A stretch of 57,672 nt of DNA from Proteobacteria bacterium HN_bin10 (GTDB lineage Bacteria; Pseudomonadota; Alphaproteobacteria; Caulobacterales; Aquidulcibacteraceae), in assembly GCA_002083515.1 (NCBI GenBank), contig LWDN01000069.1, forward strand, positions 195 to 57,866, in the 5' to 3' direction. A program made the translations under genes and the position numbers. The notes below the pieces were generated by a model that worked only from the letters and a program-made list of their open reading frames with translations, was not told the DNA's origin and made no database searches. This document shows, one piece after another, positions 15,276-23,176 of the stretch. The number at the start of each line of letters is the position of its first letter. The stretch's first letter is position 1.

Positions 15276-15575
15276 ATGACCTATGACGAAATCCTGAACC
15301 GCTTTACCAGCGCCGCTGTGACCGTGCCGGGCAAGAAGGTGAAGTTCGACTTCGGCGACGCGGGCAAGATTCATCTGGATGGCTCGGCCAACAAGGTCTC
15401 GGCCAATGACGATCCGGCCGACACGACCATCAAGGTAAAGCTCGAAGATTTCGTAGACATGGCCAGCGGCAAGCTCGATCCGACGTCCGCCTTCATGCAA
15501 GGCAAGTTGCGCGTCGAAGGCGACATGGGCGTCGCCATGCAGCTGCAGGGCGTCATGGCCAAGCTGCGCGGCTAA
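15276..15575 (+). CDS. SCP2 sterol-binding domain protein
   Basis: A 99-residue single SCP2 domain. The segments VKFDFGDAGKIHLDGSANKV, DTTIKVKLEDFVDMASGKLD and AFMQGKLRVEGDMGVAMQLQ are family hallmarks. These small cytosolic proteins form a hydrophobic tunnel that binds lipids or acyl-CoA. A strong RBS (GGAGGAACC) precedes the ATG. A lipase-like hydrolase gene begins 16 bases after its stop, so a two-gene lipid operon is likely. Confidence 0.92.
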   Translation: MTYDEILNRFTSAAVTVPGKKVKFDFGDAGKIHLDGSANKVSANDDPADTTIKVKLEDFVDMASGKLDPTSAFMQGKLRVEGDMGVAMQLQGVMAKLRG

Positions 15576-15591
15576 GGCGTAGCGTTCGCGA

Positions 15592-16533
15592 ATGGCCTTT
15601 GTCCGCGTTCCGGGCAACGACACGCCGGATGGCGCGGAGGAGCATTGGCTCGAGGGCCGCGGCGGTGTGAAGGTGCGGGTGATGACCGCGCCTTCCATAC
15701 GCGGCCAGCCGCGCGGTTCGGTGATCGTGGCGCCGGGGCGAACCGAGTTCATCGAGAAATACTTCGAGGTCGTGCGTGAGCTGCAGGGGCGCGGCTTCGC
15801 TGCGTTCTGCATCGATTGGCGCGGCCAAGGATTGTCGGGCCGCGAAGTGCAGAATTCGCAGAAGGGCCATTTCGCCACCTTCGACGATCCGGTGAACGAT
15901 CTGTCGACGGCGCTGAAGCTGCTCGCCGATCGGTTGCCGCGTCCTTACATCGGGCTGGCGCACTCGATGGGCGGCGCCATCGTTCTGCGGGCGCTGCAAA
16001 CCCGGCGCATCGATCTCGACGCGGCGGCGTTCTCGGCGCCGATGTGGGGCATTCGCGGCCTGAGCGATGCCGCCAAGAGATACGCGCGTTTCATGGTTTC
16101 GCTTGGTCTCGGCGGCACGTTTGCGCCGAGCGTCGAGAAAAGATGGAAGCGCGAGAACTTCAAGAAGAACCCGGTGACGCACGACAAGGCGCGTCACGAT
16201 CGCTGCCAAGGCCTGATCGCCGAAGAGCCGCGCCTGGCGTTGGCGGGTCCGACGATAGGCTGGGTGGCGGCGGCGTCGGACGCGACCGAGGCGATCCAGG
16301 TGCAAGGCTCGCTGGCGCACGTGCGCATACCGGTGCTGGTGGCGAGCGCGGGCGAAGAACAGCTGGTCGACAATGCCAGCCACGAGGCGGTGGCGCATCA
16401 ATTGCCGGACGCCCGCCACATCGTCATCGAGGGCGCCAGGCACGAAATCCTGATGGAGACGGACGCCATCCGCGCGCAGTTCTGGGCGGCGTTCGATCAA
16501 TTGGCGGAGCGGGTCGTCCCCGCCCGCGTTTAG
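15592..16533 (+). CDS. Alpha/beta hydrolase (lysophospholipase/monoacylglycerol lipase type)
   Basis: 313 residues. The serine hydrolase fold shows the oxyanion region VIVAPGRTEFIEKYFEVVRE, the DWRGQGLSGR loop, and the nucleophile elbow LAHSMGGAIVLRAL (A-H-S-M-G). The late histidine is probably in EGARHEILMETDAIR, the MGL/PldB-type ending. It likely cleaves lysophospholipids or monoacylglycerols in the cytoplasm or at the membrane face. It lies directly after the SCP2 gene and is probably co-transcribed. Confidence 0.9.
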   Translation: MAFVRVPGNDTPDGAEEHWLEGRGGVKVRVMTAPSIRGQPRGSVIVAPGRTEFIEKYFEVVRELQGRGFAAFCIDWRGQGLSGREVQNSQKGHFATFDDPVNDLSTALKLLADRLPRPYIGLAHSMGGAIVLRALQTRRIDLDAAAFSAPMWGIRGLSDAAKRYARFMVSLGLGGTFAPSVEKRWKRENFKKNPVTHDKARHDRCQGLIAEEPRLALAGPTIGWVAAASDATEAIQVQGSLAHVRIPVLVASAGEEQLVDNASHEAVAHQLPDARHIVIEGARHEILMETDAIRAQFWAAFDQLAERVVPARV

Positions 16534-16540
16534 GCGGACG

Positions 16541-16569
16541 TTGAAGGATGCGCGGCCAACGCGTATCTT
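16541..16569 (+). promoter_or_regulatory. Candidate sigma-70 promoter of vapBC
   Basis: TTGAAG (16541-16546) and TATCTT (16564-16569) are separated by 17 bases. The antitoxin ATG is only 10 bases beyond the -10 and has a weak RBS, so the mRNA may be leaderless or nearly so. Confidence 0.5.
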
Positions 16570-16578
16570 TGTCGGGGC

Positions 16579-16809
16579 ATGAGCATCGAGATCACCAATC
16601 CGGAGACGGAGCGCGTCGTTCGTGAACTGGCGCGTCGGCTGAACGTCGAGCCCGACGAAGCCGTGCGCCGCGCGAGCGAAGCGGCGCTTGAGGCGAACCC
16701 CGATGATGAGGACGCGGCGATTGAGGGAATAATCGCCGAGGTCAAGCGCCTGCCGGTTTCCGACGCTCGCCCGATTGATCAGCTCTTGAGTGAGGAAGAA
16801 CCTGGCTGA
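16579..16809 (+). CDS. VapB-type antitoxin (PSK/Rv0623-like)
   Basis: A 76-residue antitoxin. It opens with SIEITNPETERVVRELARRL, the sequence of the Rv0623/PSK antitoxin family, and continues with a charged C-terminus that would occupy the toxin active site. Its stop overlaps the vapC start by one base (TGATG). It would repress its own operon together with VapC. The codon third positions are less GC-biased than in the neighbours, hinting at transfer. Confidence 0.85.
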   Translation: MSIEITNPETERVVRELARRLNVEPDEAVRRASEAALEANPDDEDAAIEGIIAEVKRLPVSDARPIDQLLSEEEPG

Positions 16810-17213
16810 TGGTGATCGATACCTCGGCTCTCATCGAGATATTCATCGACGGTCCGGACGCGAAACGCGTCAAGTCGGCCATGAGGTCTGCTCGCGGAAA
16901 TCGCTTCATGTCTGCCGCGACCCTTGTTGAATGCCACATTGTTGTCCGCAGGCGCTTTGGGGAGGCTGCGGAACGATCGCGTAATTTGCTGGACAGAATG
17001 ATCCAGAGATACGGAGTGGCGATCGAGGCGTTGCAAGAGGGGCATGCAAAGCTGGCGGTTGAGGCCTATTACAAGTTCGGCAAGGGGGCCGGCGCCGGCT
17101 TGCTGAATTTTGGAGATTGCTTTTCGTACGCGCTGGCGAAGCATCGCGACGATAGCTTGCTTTTTGTCGGCAACGACTTCAGCCGCACGGACGTGAAAGT
17201 CGCGAAGCCTTAG
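16809..17213 (+). CDS. VapC-type PIN-domain ribonuclease toxin
   Basis: 134 residues with the full PIN acidic set: Asp4 in MVIDTSALIEIF, the Glu in SAATLVECHIV, the Asp in LNFGDCFSYALAK, and the Asp in LLFVGNDFSRTD. These coordinate Mg2+ for RNA cleavage, commonly of tRNA or rRNA. It is translationally coupled to the antitoxin (TGATG). The gene is visibly less GC-rich than the flanking housekeeping genes, typical of a mobile toxin module. Confidence 0.9.
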   Translation: MVIDTSALIEIFIDGPDAKRVKSAMRSARGNRFMSAATLVECHIVVRRRFGEAAERSRNLLDRMIQRYGVAIEALQEGHAKLAVEAYYKFGKGAGAGLLNFGDCFSYALAKHRDDSLLFVGNDFSRTDVKVAKP

Positions 17214-17222
17214 GAGGCCCAG

Positions 17223-18275
17223 ATGGCCGGGGAATTGGTTCTTGTCACCGGCGGGTCCGGCTTCATCGGCGCGCACTGCATCGTTCAGCTGCTGCAGAAG
17301 GGCTACAAGGTCCGCACCACAGTGCGCTCGCTCTCCCGAGAATCGGAAGTGCGCGCGATGGTGCGCGAAGGCGGAGTGGAGGCGGGCGACAATCTCTCCT
17401 TTGCCGCCGCCGATCTCACCAAGGACGACGGCTGGGCCGAAGCCGTCGCCGGCTGCACGTACGTGTTGCATGTGGCGTCGCCGTTTCCGCCGGCCATTCC
17501 CCAGCATGAGGACGAGCTGATCGTGCCGGCGCGCGACGGCGCGCTGCGGGTGCTCAAGGCGGCGCGCGACGCCGGTGTGAAGCGCGTCGTGCTGACCTCG
17601 TCCTTCGCGGCGATCGGCTATGGCCAGAAGCCTGGTCGCAAGCCGTTCAACGAAGAGAGCTGGACCGATCCGAACGGCGCCGATGTCCGCGCCTATGTGA
17701 AGTCGAAGACCATCGCCGAGAAGGCGGCCTGGGATTTCATCGCCAACCAGGGCGGCTCGCTCGAACTCTCCGTGGTCAATCCGGTCGGCGTGTTTGGGCC
17801 GGTTCTGGGTCCGGACTATTCAACCTCGATCCTGTTGGTGCAGCGGCTGATGGATGGAGCGATGCCCGGTCTGCCGCGCATCTATTTTGGCGCCGTCGAT
17901 GTGCGCGACGTGGCTTCAATGCACATCGAGTGCATGACCAACCCAGCCGCCAAGAGCCAGCGTTTCCTGGCGGTGGCCGGCGATTTCCTGTCGATCAAGG
18001 AGATCGCGCAGATTCTGAAGCGCAAGCTCGGCGCGAGGGCGCGGCGAGTGCCGACGCTGCAAATTCCGGACTTCATGGTGAAGATGGCGGCCAAGCGCGA
18101 TCCGGCGGTGGCGCAGATCGTTCCCGAGCTCGGCAAATACAAGAATGGCAGCAACGAAAAGGCGCGGCGTCTGCTGAACTGGCAGCCGCGCTCGAACGAG
18201 GAATGCATCGTGGCCACGGCCGAGAGCCTGATCAGGCTCGGCCTGTTGAAGGATTTCCAGAAACAGGCCGCATGA
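17223..18275 (+). CDS. NAD(P)-dependent SDR, dihydroflavonol-4-reductase-like aldehyde reductase
   Basis: 350 residues of the extended SDR family. The N-terminal dinucleotide motif is VTGGSGFIGAHCIVQLLQKG, the catalytic pair is YVKSK (YXXXK), and RVVLTSSFAAIGYG supplies the serine. NPVGVFGPVLGPDYSTSI is typical of the DFR/aldehyde reductase branch. Such enzymes reduce aldehydes or ketones in the cytoplasm. An RBS (AGGAGGCCCAG) precedes the ATG, just 9 bases after vapC. Its natural substrate is not readable. Confidence 0.9.
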   Translation: MAGELVLVTGGSGFIGAHCIVQLLQKGYKVRTTVRSLSRESEVRAMVREGGVEAGDNLSFAAADLTKDDGWAEAVAGCTYVLHVASPFPPAIPQHEDELIVPARDGALRVLKAARDAGVKRVVLTSSFAAIGYGQKPGRKPFNEESWTDPNGADVRAYVKSKTIAEKAAWDFIANQGGSLELSVVNPVGVFGPVLGPDYSTSILLVQRLMDGAMPGLPRIYFGAVDVRDVASMHIECMTNPAAKSQRFLAVAGDFLSIKEIAQILKRKLGARARRVPTLQIPDFMVKMAAKRDPAVAQIVPELGKYKNGSNEKARRLLNWQPRSNEECIVATAESLIRLGLLKDFQKQAA

Positions 18276-18276
18276 G

Positions 18277-18303
18277 TGTCGAAAGACGCCGGCGGCGCGC
18301 GTC
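18277..18303 (+). promoter_or_regulatory. Candidate ECF42-dependent promoter upstream of the first DGPF gene
   Basis: TGTCGA (18277-18282) and CGTC (18300-18303) with a 17-base spacer match the bipartite promoter described for ECF42 sigma factors. CGTCATGGG recurs before the second DGPF gene, supporting joint control by the sigma factor encoded between them. Confidence 0.62.
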
Positions 18304-18352
18304 ATGGGCATGAGGGCGACACACGCCCGGCCCGAACCCGAGGAGACGTGCG

Positions 18353-18700
18353 ATGCAATACATGTTGCTGATCTATGGCGAGGAATCCGCCTGGGCGAAC
18401 CTGTCGCCGGACCAGCTCTCGGCCGAGATGGGCGCTTATTTCGCCTACACCGAAGACTTGCAGAAAGCCGGCGCGCTGCGCGGCGGCGATGAGCTGCATC
18501 CGGTGGCGACGGCGAAGACGGTGAGCGTCTCCGGCGGCAAGCAGAAGGTGGTCGATGGCCCGTTCGCCGAAACCAAGGAAACCTTGGGCGGCTATTATCT
18601 GATCGAGGTCGAGACCCAGGAAGAGGCGCTGAAGTGGGCCGCCAAGTGTCCCGGCGCGCGTCACGGGCGCGTCGAGGTGCGTCCGGTCGTCATGCGCTAA
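18353..18700 (+). CDS. YCII-related DGPF-domain protein
   Basis: A 115-residue YCII/DGPF protein, a ferredoxin-like dimeric fold. It begins MQYMLLIYGEESAW and contains the signature VDGPFAETKETLGGYYLIEV followed by EEALKWAAKCPGARHG and EVRPV. The biochemical role of the family is uncertain. It is the classic partner of ECF42 sigma factors, and the sigma gene follows after two bases. The RBS is GAGGAGACGTGCG. Confidence 0.92.
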   Translation: MQYMLLIYGEESAWANLSPDQLSAEMGAYFAYTEDLQKAGALRGGDELHPVATAKTVSVSGGKQKVVDGPFAETKETLGGYYLIEVETQEEALKWAAKCPGARHGRVEVRPVVMR

Positions 18701-18702
18701 CG

Positions 18703-19929
18703 ATGAACGCAGCGGCCGCAGCCGAGCGCGTCGCGCGCGAGAGCTACGGCCGCTTGCTGGCGTTGCTGGCTGCGCGCACGCGCGACGTAGCGGCGGCGGA
18801 GGACGCGTTGGCTGACGCCTTCGCCGCCGCGCTCTCGGCCTGGCCGCGCGGCGCCGTGCCGGACAATCCCGAAGCGTGGCTGTTCGCCGCCGCCCGGCGC
18901 AAGCTGATCGACGCCGCCCGCCGGCGCAAAACCGCGAGCGAAGGCGAGCAGCAGATCGTCATGGGCATCGAGGAATTGGAGGCGGAGATGGGGGCGGCGG
19001 ATGCGCCCGATCGCCGCCTCGGCTTGATGTTCGCGTGCGCGCATCCGGCGATCGAGGAGAGCGTGCGCACGCCGCTGATGCTGCAGGCGGTGCTCGGGTT
19101 CTCGGCCGAACGCATCGCCGCAGCGTTTCTGGTCGAGCCGGCGGCGATGGGTCAGCGCCTGGTGCGCGCCAAGAAAAAAATCCGCGACGCCGGCATCGGC
19201 TTCGATGTGCCCGAGCCCGCGGCGTGGCGCGCGCGTTTCGCCGCGGCGCTGGACGCGATCTACGCCGCTTATGGCGCAGGCTGGAGCGATCCGCTTGGCG
19301 CCGATCCGGAGCGCCGCGGCCTGGCGGAGGAGGCGATCTGGCTGGCGCGGGTTCTCGTCTCGCAGCTCAAGGATGAGCCGGAGCCACTCGGACTTTTGTC
19401 GCTGATGCTGCATCTCGAAGCGCGCCGGCCGGCGCGGCGCGACCGCGAGGGGCGGTTCGTGCCGCTCGACGAGCAGGATGTGTCGTTGTGGCGGCGGGAG
19501 CTGATCGCGGAAGCTGAGACGTTGCTTCGACAAGCCAGCGTTATGAAGCGCCCCGGCCGCTATCAGCTGGAGGCGGCGATCCAGTCCGCGCACGCCACCC
19601 GCGCCTGGCGCGGCGAGGCGGACTGGGATGCGATCGTTTTGCTCTACACGGCGCTCGCGGAGCTGACCGGCTCGCCAGTGGCGCGGCTCAATGCGGCGGC
19701 GGCGATCGCGCGCCGCGACGGGCCGGCGCCAGGGCTTGCCGCCGCCGAAGCGGTGGCGCGCCAGTCGGCGGCGCTCAACGATTATCAGCCATATTGGGCG
19801 CTCAAGGCCGATCTCTGCGCGCGGCTCGGCCGCGCCGAAGCGGCGCGCGCGGCGTACGATGAGGCGATCGCGCGCGAGAGCGACGCCGCCGTGATCGCGT
19901 TTCTCAGATCGCGGCGCGACGGTTTGTAA
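18703..19929 (+). CDS. ECF-type RNA polymerase sigma factor, ECF42 group
   Basis: 408 residues, about twice the length of a usual ECF factor. The ATG at 18703 lies 2 bases after the DGPF gene. Region 2 is at about 15-80 (YGRLLALLAARTRDVAAAED, then NPEAWLFAAARRKLIDAARR). Region 4 is at about 110-165 (RTPLMLQAVLGFSAERIAAA). The long C-terminal extension has the ECF42/SigJ-like LAEEAIWLARVLVSQLKDEP, GLLSLMLHLEARRPAR, RYQLEAAIQSAHA and a TPR-like end. In this group the extension, not an anti-sigma factor, is thought to control activity. No anti-sigma gene is adjacent. Confidence 0.92.
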   Translation: MNAAAAAERVARESYGRLLALLAARTRDVAAAEDALADAFAAALSAWPRGAVPDNPEAWLFAAARRKLIDAARRRKTASEGEQQIVMGIEELEAEMGAADAPDRRLGLMFACAHPAIEESVRTPLMLQAVLGFSAERIAAAFLVEPAAMGQRLVRAKKKIRDAGIGFDVPEPAAWRARFAAALDAIYAAYGAGWSDPLGADPERRGLAEEAIWLARVLVSQLKDEPEPLGLLSLMLHLEARRPARRDREGRFVPLDEQDVSLWRRELIAEAETLLRQASVMKRPGRYQLEAAIQSAHATRAWRGEADWDAIVLLYTALAELTGSPVARLNAAAAIARRDGPAPGLAAAEAVARQSAALNDYQPYWALKADLCARLGRAEAARAAYDEAIARESDAAVIAFLRSRRDGL

Positions 19930-19955
19930 GTCCAAGCTGCGGAGCGCCGCGCGTC
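19929..19955 (+). promoter_or_regulatory. Candidate ECF42 promoter upstream of the second DGPF gene
   Basis: AGTCCA (19929-19934; four of six match TGTCGA) and CGTC (19952-19955) have the same 17-base spacing as the upstream copy, and both are followed by ATGGG and an A/G-rich stretch. It is weaker than the first site. Confidence 0.45.
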
Positions 19956-19993
19956 ATGGGTTGCAAGGGCGGACCGCCCGAGGAGACAATGCC

Positions 19994-20362
19994 ATGCAAT
20001 ACGCCATTCTGTGCTTCGAGACGCCGGACGATTTCGCCCGCCGCGACGATCCCGCCCGCCAGGCCGCCTATCGCGGCGCGCACGCGGATTTTCTGGCGGC
20101 GCTGAAGGAGGCGGGCGTCGCCGCGCCGAGCGTCGTCGGCGGCGCCGGGCTGAAGCCGCCGCATGCCGCCACCACGGTGCGCATGCGCGGCGGTTCGCGC
20201 CAGGTGATCGACGGCCCCTATAGCGACATCAAGGAGCAACTCGGCGGCATCTATCTGATCGAGGTCGAAGACCTGGACGCGGCTTTGACCTGGGCCGAGC
20301 GCTGCCCAACCGCGAGCACCGGCGCGGTCGAAGTGCGCCCGACGAGCTATCCGGCGACGTGA
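19994..20362 (+). CDS. YCII-related DGPF-domain protein, second copy
   Basis: 122 residues. The ATG at 19994 follows GAGGAGACAATGCC and gives the family start MQYAILCFETPDDFARRDDP; a longer TTG frame would cross the candidate promoter. The signature is IDGPYSDIKEQLGGIYLIEV, followed by ALTWAERCPTASTGAVEVRP. It is a diverged paralog of the 18353 gene and completes a sigma factor flanked by two DGPF proteins. Its role is not known beyond the association. Confidence 0.9.
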   Translation: MQYAILCFETPDDFARRDDPARQAAYRGAHADFLAALKEAGVAAPSVVGGAGLKPPHAATTVRMRGGSRQVIDGPYSDIKEQLGGIYLIEVEDLDAALTWAERCPTASTGAVEVRPTSYPAT

Positions 20363-20382
20363 GGACTCGCCGGCGGGTTTCC

Positions 20383-20718
20383 CTACTCGATCGCCTTCAA
20401 CCCTTTGGCCTTGACCAAGTTGAGCAGTTTCAGAGAAGGCCCGTCAGGCTTCTTCTCACCACGCTCCCACTTGCTCACCGCGTCCTTCCGCACGTTGAGA
20501 TAATGCGCGAAGACGGGCTGCGAGACCTGCTCGCGCTGACGAAGCGCGCGTATCTCGGCGGGCTTCATCGGCTCGATCGGCGTCAGGCACAGCGCGTCGA
20601 ACTCGCGCATTGTCGCCTGTTCCATGACGCCGGCCGCATGGAGTCCCGCGGCCGTTTTGTGCAGGGCCGACAAAATCCGGCTCGACTTACTTTTGATCTT
20701 CTTCGTCGTCATCGTCAT
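20383..20718 (-). CDS. HigA/NadS-type XRE antitoxin
   Basis: A 111-residue antitoxin. A charged N-terminus (TTKKIKSKSSRIL) is followed by a helix-turn-helix in the second half: PAEIRALRQREQVSQPVFAH, then LNVRKDAVSKWERGEKKPDG. It overlaps the upstream toxin gene by 32 bases, the toxin-first order typical of HigBA and NadS-like modules. It probably binds the palindrome upstream of the toxin. An ATG two codons further in is an alternative start. Confidence 0.88.
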   Translation of the reverse strand: MTMTTKKIKSKSSRILSALHKTAAGLHAAGVMEQATMREFDALCLTPIEPMKPAEIRALRQREQVSQPVFAHYLNVRKDAVSKWERGEKKPDGPSLKLLNLVKAKGLKAIE

Positions 20719-21082
20719 TCACCAGTTCGATCAACTCACCGGCCTTTGTGGCGGTTGCAATCTGAGCGGCCGAATACCCAAGCAATTCAATCGCCAACCT
20801 CTTCAGCGCCGCCAATTCCTTTGCCGAGATGTTCGCGCGCTCGTTCTTTGCAAACCCGTGCACGAAGAACAGATCCCGTCCGCCCCGGAAAAACAGAATG
20901 GTGCGGAAGCCGCCTGACTTGCCCGAGCCTGCACGCGCAACGCGCTGCTTGAACACGCCGCCGCCGAGATCAGCATCGAAGTTGCCAGCTGCGACATCCG
21001 CAGCCGCTTGCAACAGAGCCTTCGCAGCTAGTTTGTCTTTGCGCGCGAACCGAGCGAACACCTTGGTCTGATAGACGCTCAT
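20687..21082 (-). CDS. RelE/HigB-superfamily toxin
   Basis: 131 residues, resembling the RelE-like group paired with XRE antitoxins. It starts SVYQTKVFARFARKDKLAAK, then FKQRVARAGSGKSGGFRTIL and DLFFVHGFAKNERANISAKE with the basic residues that would contact RNA. The long tail is very acidic (LVNDDDDEEDQK) and is partly encoded by the overlap with the antitoxin. It would cleave mRNA, probably on the ribosome. The gene is less GC-rich than its neighbours. Confidence 0.88.
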   Translation of the reverse strand: MSVYQTKVFARFARKDKLAAKALLQAAADVAAGNFDADLGGGVFKQRVARAGSGKSGGFRTILFFRGGRDLFFVHGFAKNERANISAKELAALKRLAIELLGYSAAQIATATKAGELIELVNDDDDEEDQK

Positions 21083-21104
21083 CGGTCCTTCGCAGGCATC
21101 CTGC

Positions 21105-21130
21105 CTATAGCTCTAAGAGCTACATGTCAA
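21105..21130 (-). promoter_or_regulatory. Promoter with palindromic operator for the HigBA-like module
   Basis: On the minus strand, TTGACA (21130-21125) precedes the perfect palindrome TAGCTCT-T-AGAGCTA (21122-21108), which runs into a TATAG -10-like box (21110-21105). The operator sits within the promoter, 26 bases from the toxin start, the expected site for antitoxin autorepression. Confidence 0.6.
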
Positions 21131-21409
21131 CAGCTCTGACTGCGGACAGCTCAGGGCCATCCCGGCCCCTGGCGCGGATTTCTGCGACTGGGCCGGCGCG
21201 CTCCCACCCGATCGCGATCCTCCCCTGCCTTGCGGGGGGGCGTCAAGCATCAGGCGCTGCCAGGCCGGTGGTCACGATCCGGCAATCGGGCCGGAGATCG
21301 CCGAAAGCCGACGTCCAGGTTGTTGCCTTTGGCGTTAGCCAGTAGACTGCGCCGGTCTGGAGCCGGCGCCAGAATCAACTGCAATCGCGCACTAAGGCGA
21401 GGACGAGCG
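21131..21409. other. Non-coding stretch between the toxin module and a membrane-protein gene
   Basis: No convincing gene. A 73-codon frame starting at 21124 has no RBS, overlaps the toxin promoter and has a shadow-like composition. A fragment near 21220 (CTCCCCTGCCTTGCGGGG) looks like half of the REP-like CCTCCCC element. Confidence 0.5.
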
Positions 21410-22084
21410 TTGGATGACGAAATTAGTCACGGTCGAAGGACGCTTGGCGTAGTCGACGGCACCTTGACCCAGATCGCAATGGGCGTGGTTCTTCTGCCGA
21501 TCACCATCGCGGCAGTCTTAATGCGCCCCAATCTGCTCGCCGTTCAAATCGATGAGATTCAAGATTCGGGCTTTCGAGGCGCCTTGTTGGCGCCTGGTCC
21601 TCTATTTGCTTTTGGCTTCTTGTCGCTCCTGATTTCGTTGTCATTCCTGCGAACGGGTGGCGGAATGGTCACGATCGGAGAAGGCGTATTCGCGGCCACG
21701 ACAGAAGGTGAATTCTGGATGGCTGCGTCACTTATTGCACCGCTGTTCTTTGCTTCAATCGGACTCGGCCTTGTCTTCTTCCTCTCCGCGGTCGTCTGGC
21801 GACTGAAGCGGCGATCGCTTGAGGCATCTTTGCGGGCGGGCCTATACGCTCTGTTCGGCGCAGTCTGCGTCGTCGGTTTAGCGGAGCCGCTTTCACTACT
21901 GATCGGCCCCGGAGGGACCAACGCGGTTTTCGAGCCGGCGGTCGCTGCCTTGGTGGCCGGTTGGATGGTCTACTTTCACAGCAGAGCGCTTACAGGACCT
22001 TTGGACCATGCAATTGCCCGCGTCGGGGCAGCGCTTTCTACTGCCGCGATTTGCACGATGGCGGTTGTCGTTGGTTACAGATAG
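21410..22084 (+). CDS. Uncharacterised multi-pass membrane protein
   Basis: About 224 residues from a TTG at 21410 preceded by GCGAGGACGAG; the first in-frame ATG is 23 codons later. Hydrophobic spans are visible near LTQIAMGVVLLPITIAAVLM, LFAFGFLSLLISLSFL, SLIAPLFFASIGLGLVFFLS, AGLYALFGAVCVVGLAEPLS, AVAALVAGWMVYF and the C-terminus, so five or six membrane segments. The composition is less GC-rich than the neighbours. No family was recognised; the arrangement vaguely recalls Yip1-like proteins. With the adjacent toxin-antitoxin pair it could be part of an acquired segment. Confidence 0.6.
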   Translation: MDDEISHGRRTLGVVDGTLTQIAMGVVLLPITIAAVLMRPNLLAVQIDEIQDSGFRGALLAPGPLFAFGFLSLLISLSFLRTGGGMVTIGEGVFAATTEGEFWMAASLIAPLFFASIGLGLVFFLSAVVWRLKRRSLEASLRAGLYALFGAVCVVGLAEPLSLLIGPGGTNAVFEPAVAALVAGWMVYFHSRALTGPLDHAIARVGAALSTAAICTMAVVVGYR

Positions 22085-22346
22085 TGGATGTGCGGCTCGC
22101 GATAGCTGGGAATCCCCACGCGGGCTTCAATATTGGCAACGAACAAAGCGGGCGCTTCACCATTGCCCCCCTCCGGTGGACATCATCTTGCGCAAAGATT
22201 GGCGCGCACTCTAGAGCACCGTCCTCGCGCGGCGGGAGCACAATAGCCAAACGGCAGGAACGGGCCAAACGGTCGGATCGCCACAATATTACGGCTGAAC
22301 GGCGCGCTCCAATCCTGCCGACCGCGCACCAAGCTCTCACTCAGAC
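22085..22346. other. Intergenic region without a recognisable gene
   Basis: 262 bases between the membrane-protein gene and the convergent phosphatase gene. Frames on both strands lack RBSs and read as shadow-type sequence. No strong hairpin was found. GC content is lower than in the surrounding genes. Confidence 0.5.
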
Positions 22347-23081
22347 TCACTCCCCATACGCCGCCGCGAGCTCCGCGCGCGCGGCCGCGAGTTCGCGCTG
22401 GAAGTCCGGGTCGGCGTGAATGCGCGCGATGGCGGCGGCGGCGACGGTGCGTCCGGCTTCGACGTCGCTCGGATAGTGCACGCCGCAGACGACGCGGCTC
22501 CAGGTGAAGTCGCGGCCCCGTTCGATGATGGCGTCGGCGCGCGCGGGCACGAGTTCGGCCAGCACCAGCGCCCAGGCGAAGCCGAGCGCGGCGTGGCCGG
22601 ACGGGTAGGAGAAGCTCGCGCGCAGACGCGGCTCATCGGGGATGCACGGCGTGATGGCGCTGTCGCTGAGGAACGGACGCGCGCGCTCGTAGCGGAACTT
22701 CACCGGATCGCCGGCGAAGCCGGCGGCGCGGCCGGCACGGTCGAGCACGGCGAAGGTCGCGGGGAAGTTGGCGGCGGTGAAGTTAGGCCCCAGCACCGAG
22801 TCGAAGGCGGCGAACGGATCGATGGCGTTGTCTTCGAGCGCCTGCTGGCGGCGTTCGGCGCTCCACGGCCCGCGTACGATGGCGCGCTCGGCCAGTTCCA
22901 GCGCGCCATTGGCTTCCGGCGGCGGCGGCAGGAACACGAGCGCGTCGACCTGCACCGCCGGATTGCGCTCGCCGGTCGTCGGGTGAACCACGGGCGGCGG
23001 CGTTGGCGCCGGCGCGGTGTCGGCGGTGGCGCAGGCGGTCAGCGCCAACGCGGCGGCAAGAACGACGTTCAGTCGAAGCAT
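22347..23081 (-). CDS. PAP2-superfamily acid phosphatase lipoprotein (class A, PhoN-like)
   Basis: 244 residues from the ATG at 23081, chosen because it opens the lipoprotein signal LRLNVVLAAALALTAC (lipobox LTAC). The three phosphatase motifs are complete: KFRYERARP (KX6RP), YPSGH, and SRVVCGVHYPSD (SRX5HX3D). This places it among vanadium-haloperoxidase-related class A acid phosphatases acting in the periplasm on phosphomonoesters. A Pro-rich linker (APAPTPPPVV) follows the lipid anchor. It is divergent from katG. Confidence 0.92.
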   Translation of the reverse strand: MLRLNVVLAAALALTACATADTAPAPTPPPVVHPTTGERNPAVQVDALVFLPPPPEANGALELAERAIVRGPWSAERRQQALEDNAIDPFAAFDSVLGPNFTAANFPATFAVLDRAGRAAGFAGDPVKFRYERARPFLSDSAITPCIPDEPRLRASFSYPSGHAALGFAWALVLAELVPARADAIIERGRDFTWSRVVCGVHYPSDVEAGRTVAAAAIARIHADPDFQRELAAARAELAAAYGE

Positions 23082-23176
23082 GTTATCCCCAGGCGCAATG
23101 TTCGCGGGCACTCTAGCGCTCTATGGGCGACCCGGGAACTAGTGGCGCTCTCTATGGCTCGGACTAGAAAATCCAA

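Noticed and set aside
14307..15878. 523-codon minus-strand frame across three plus-strand genes
   Set aside because: It spans the methyltransferase, SCP2 and lipase genes, each of which has its own motifs and RBS.
21124..21345. 73-codon frame after the toxin promoter
   Set aside because: No RBS, low-complexity composition, and overlap with the toxin promoter region.
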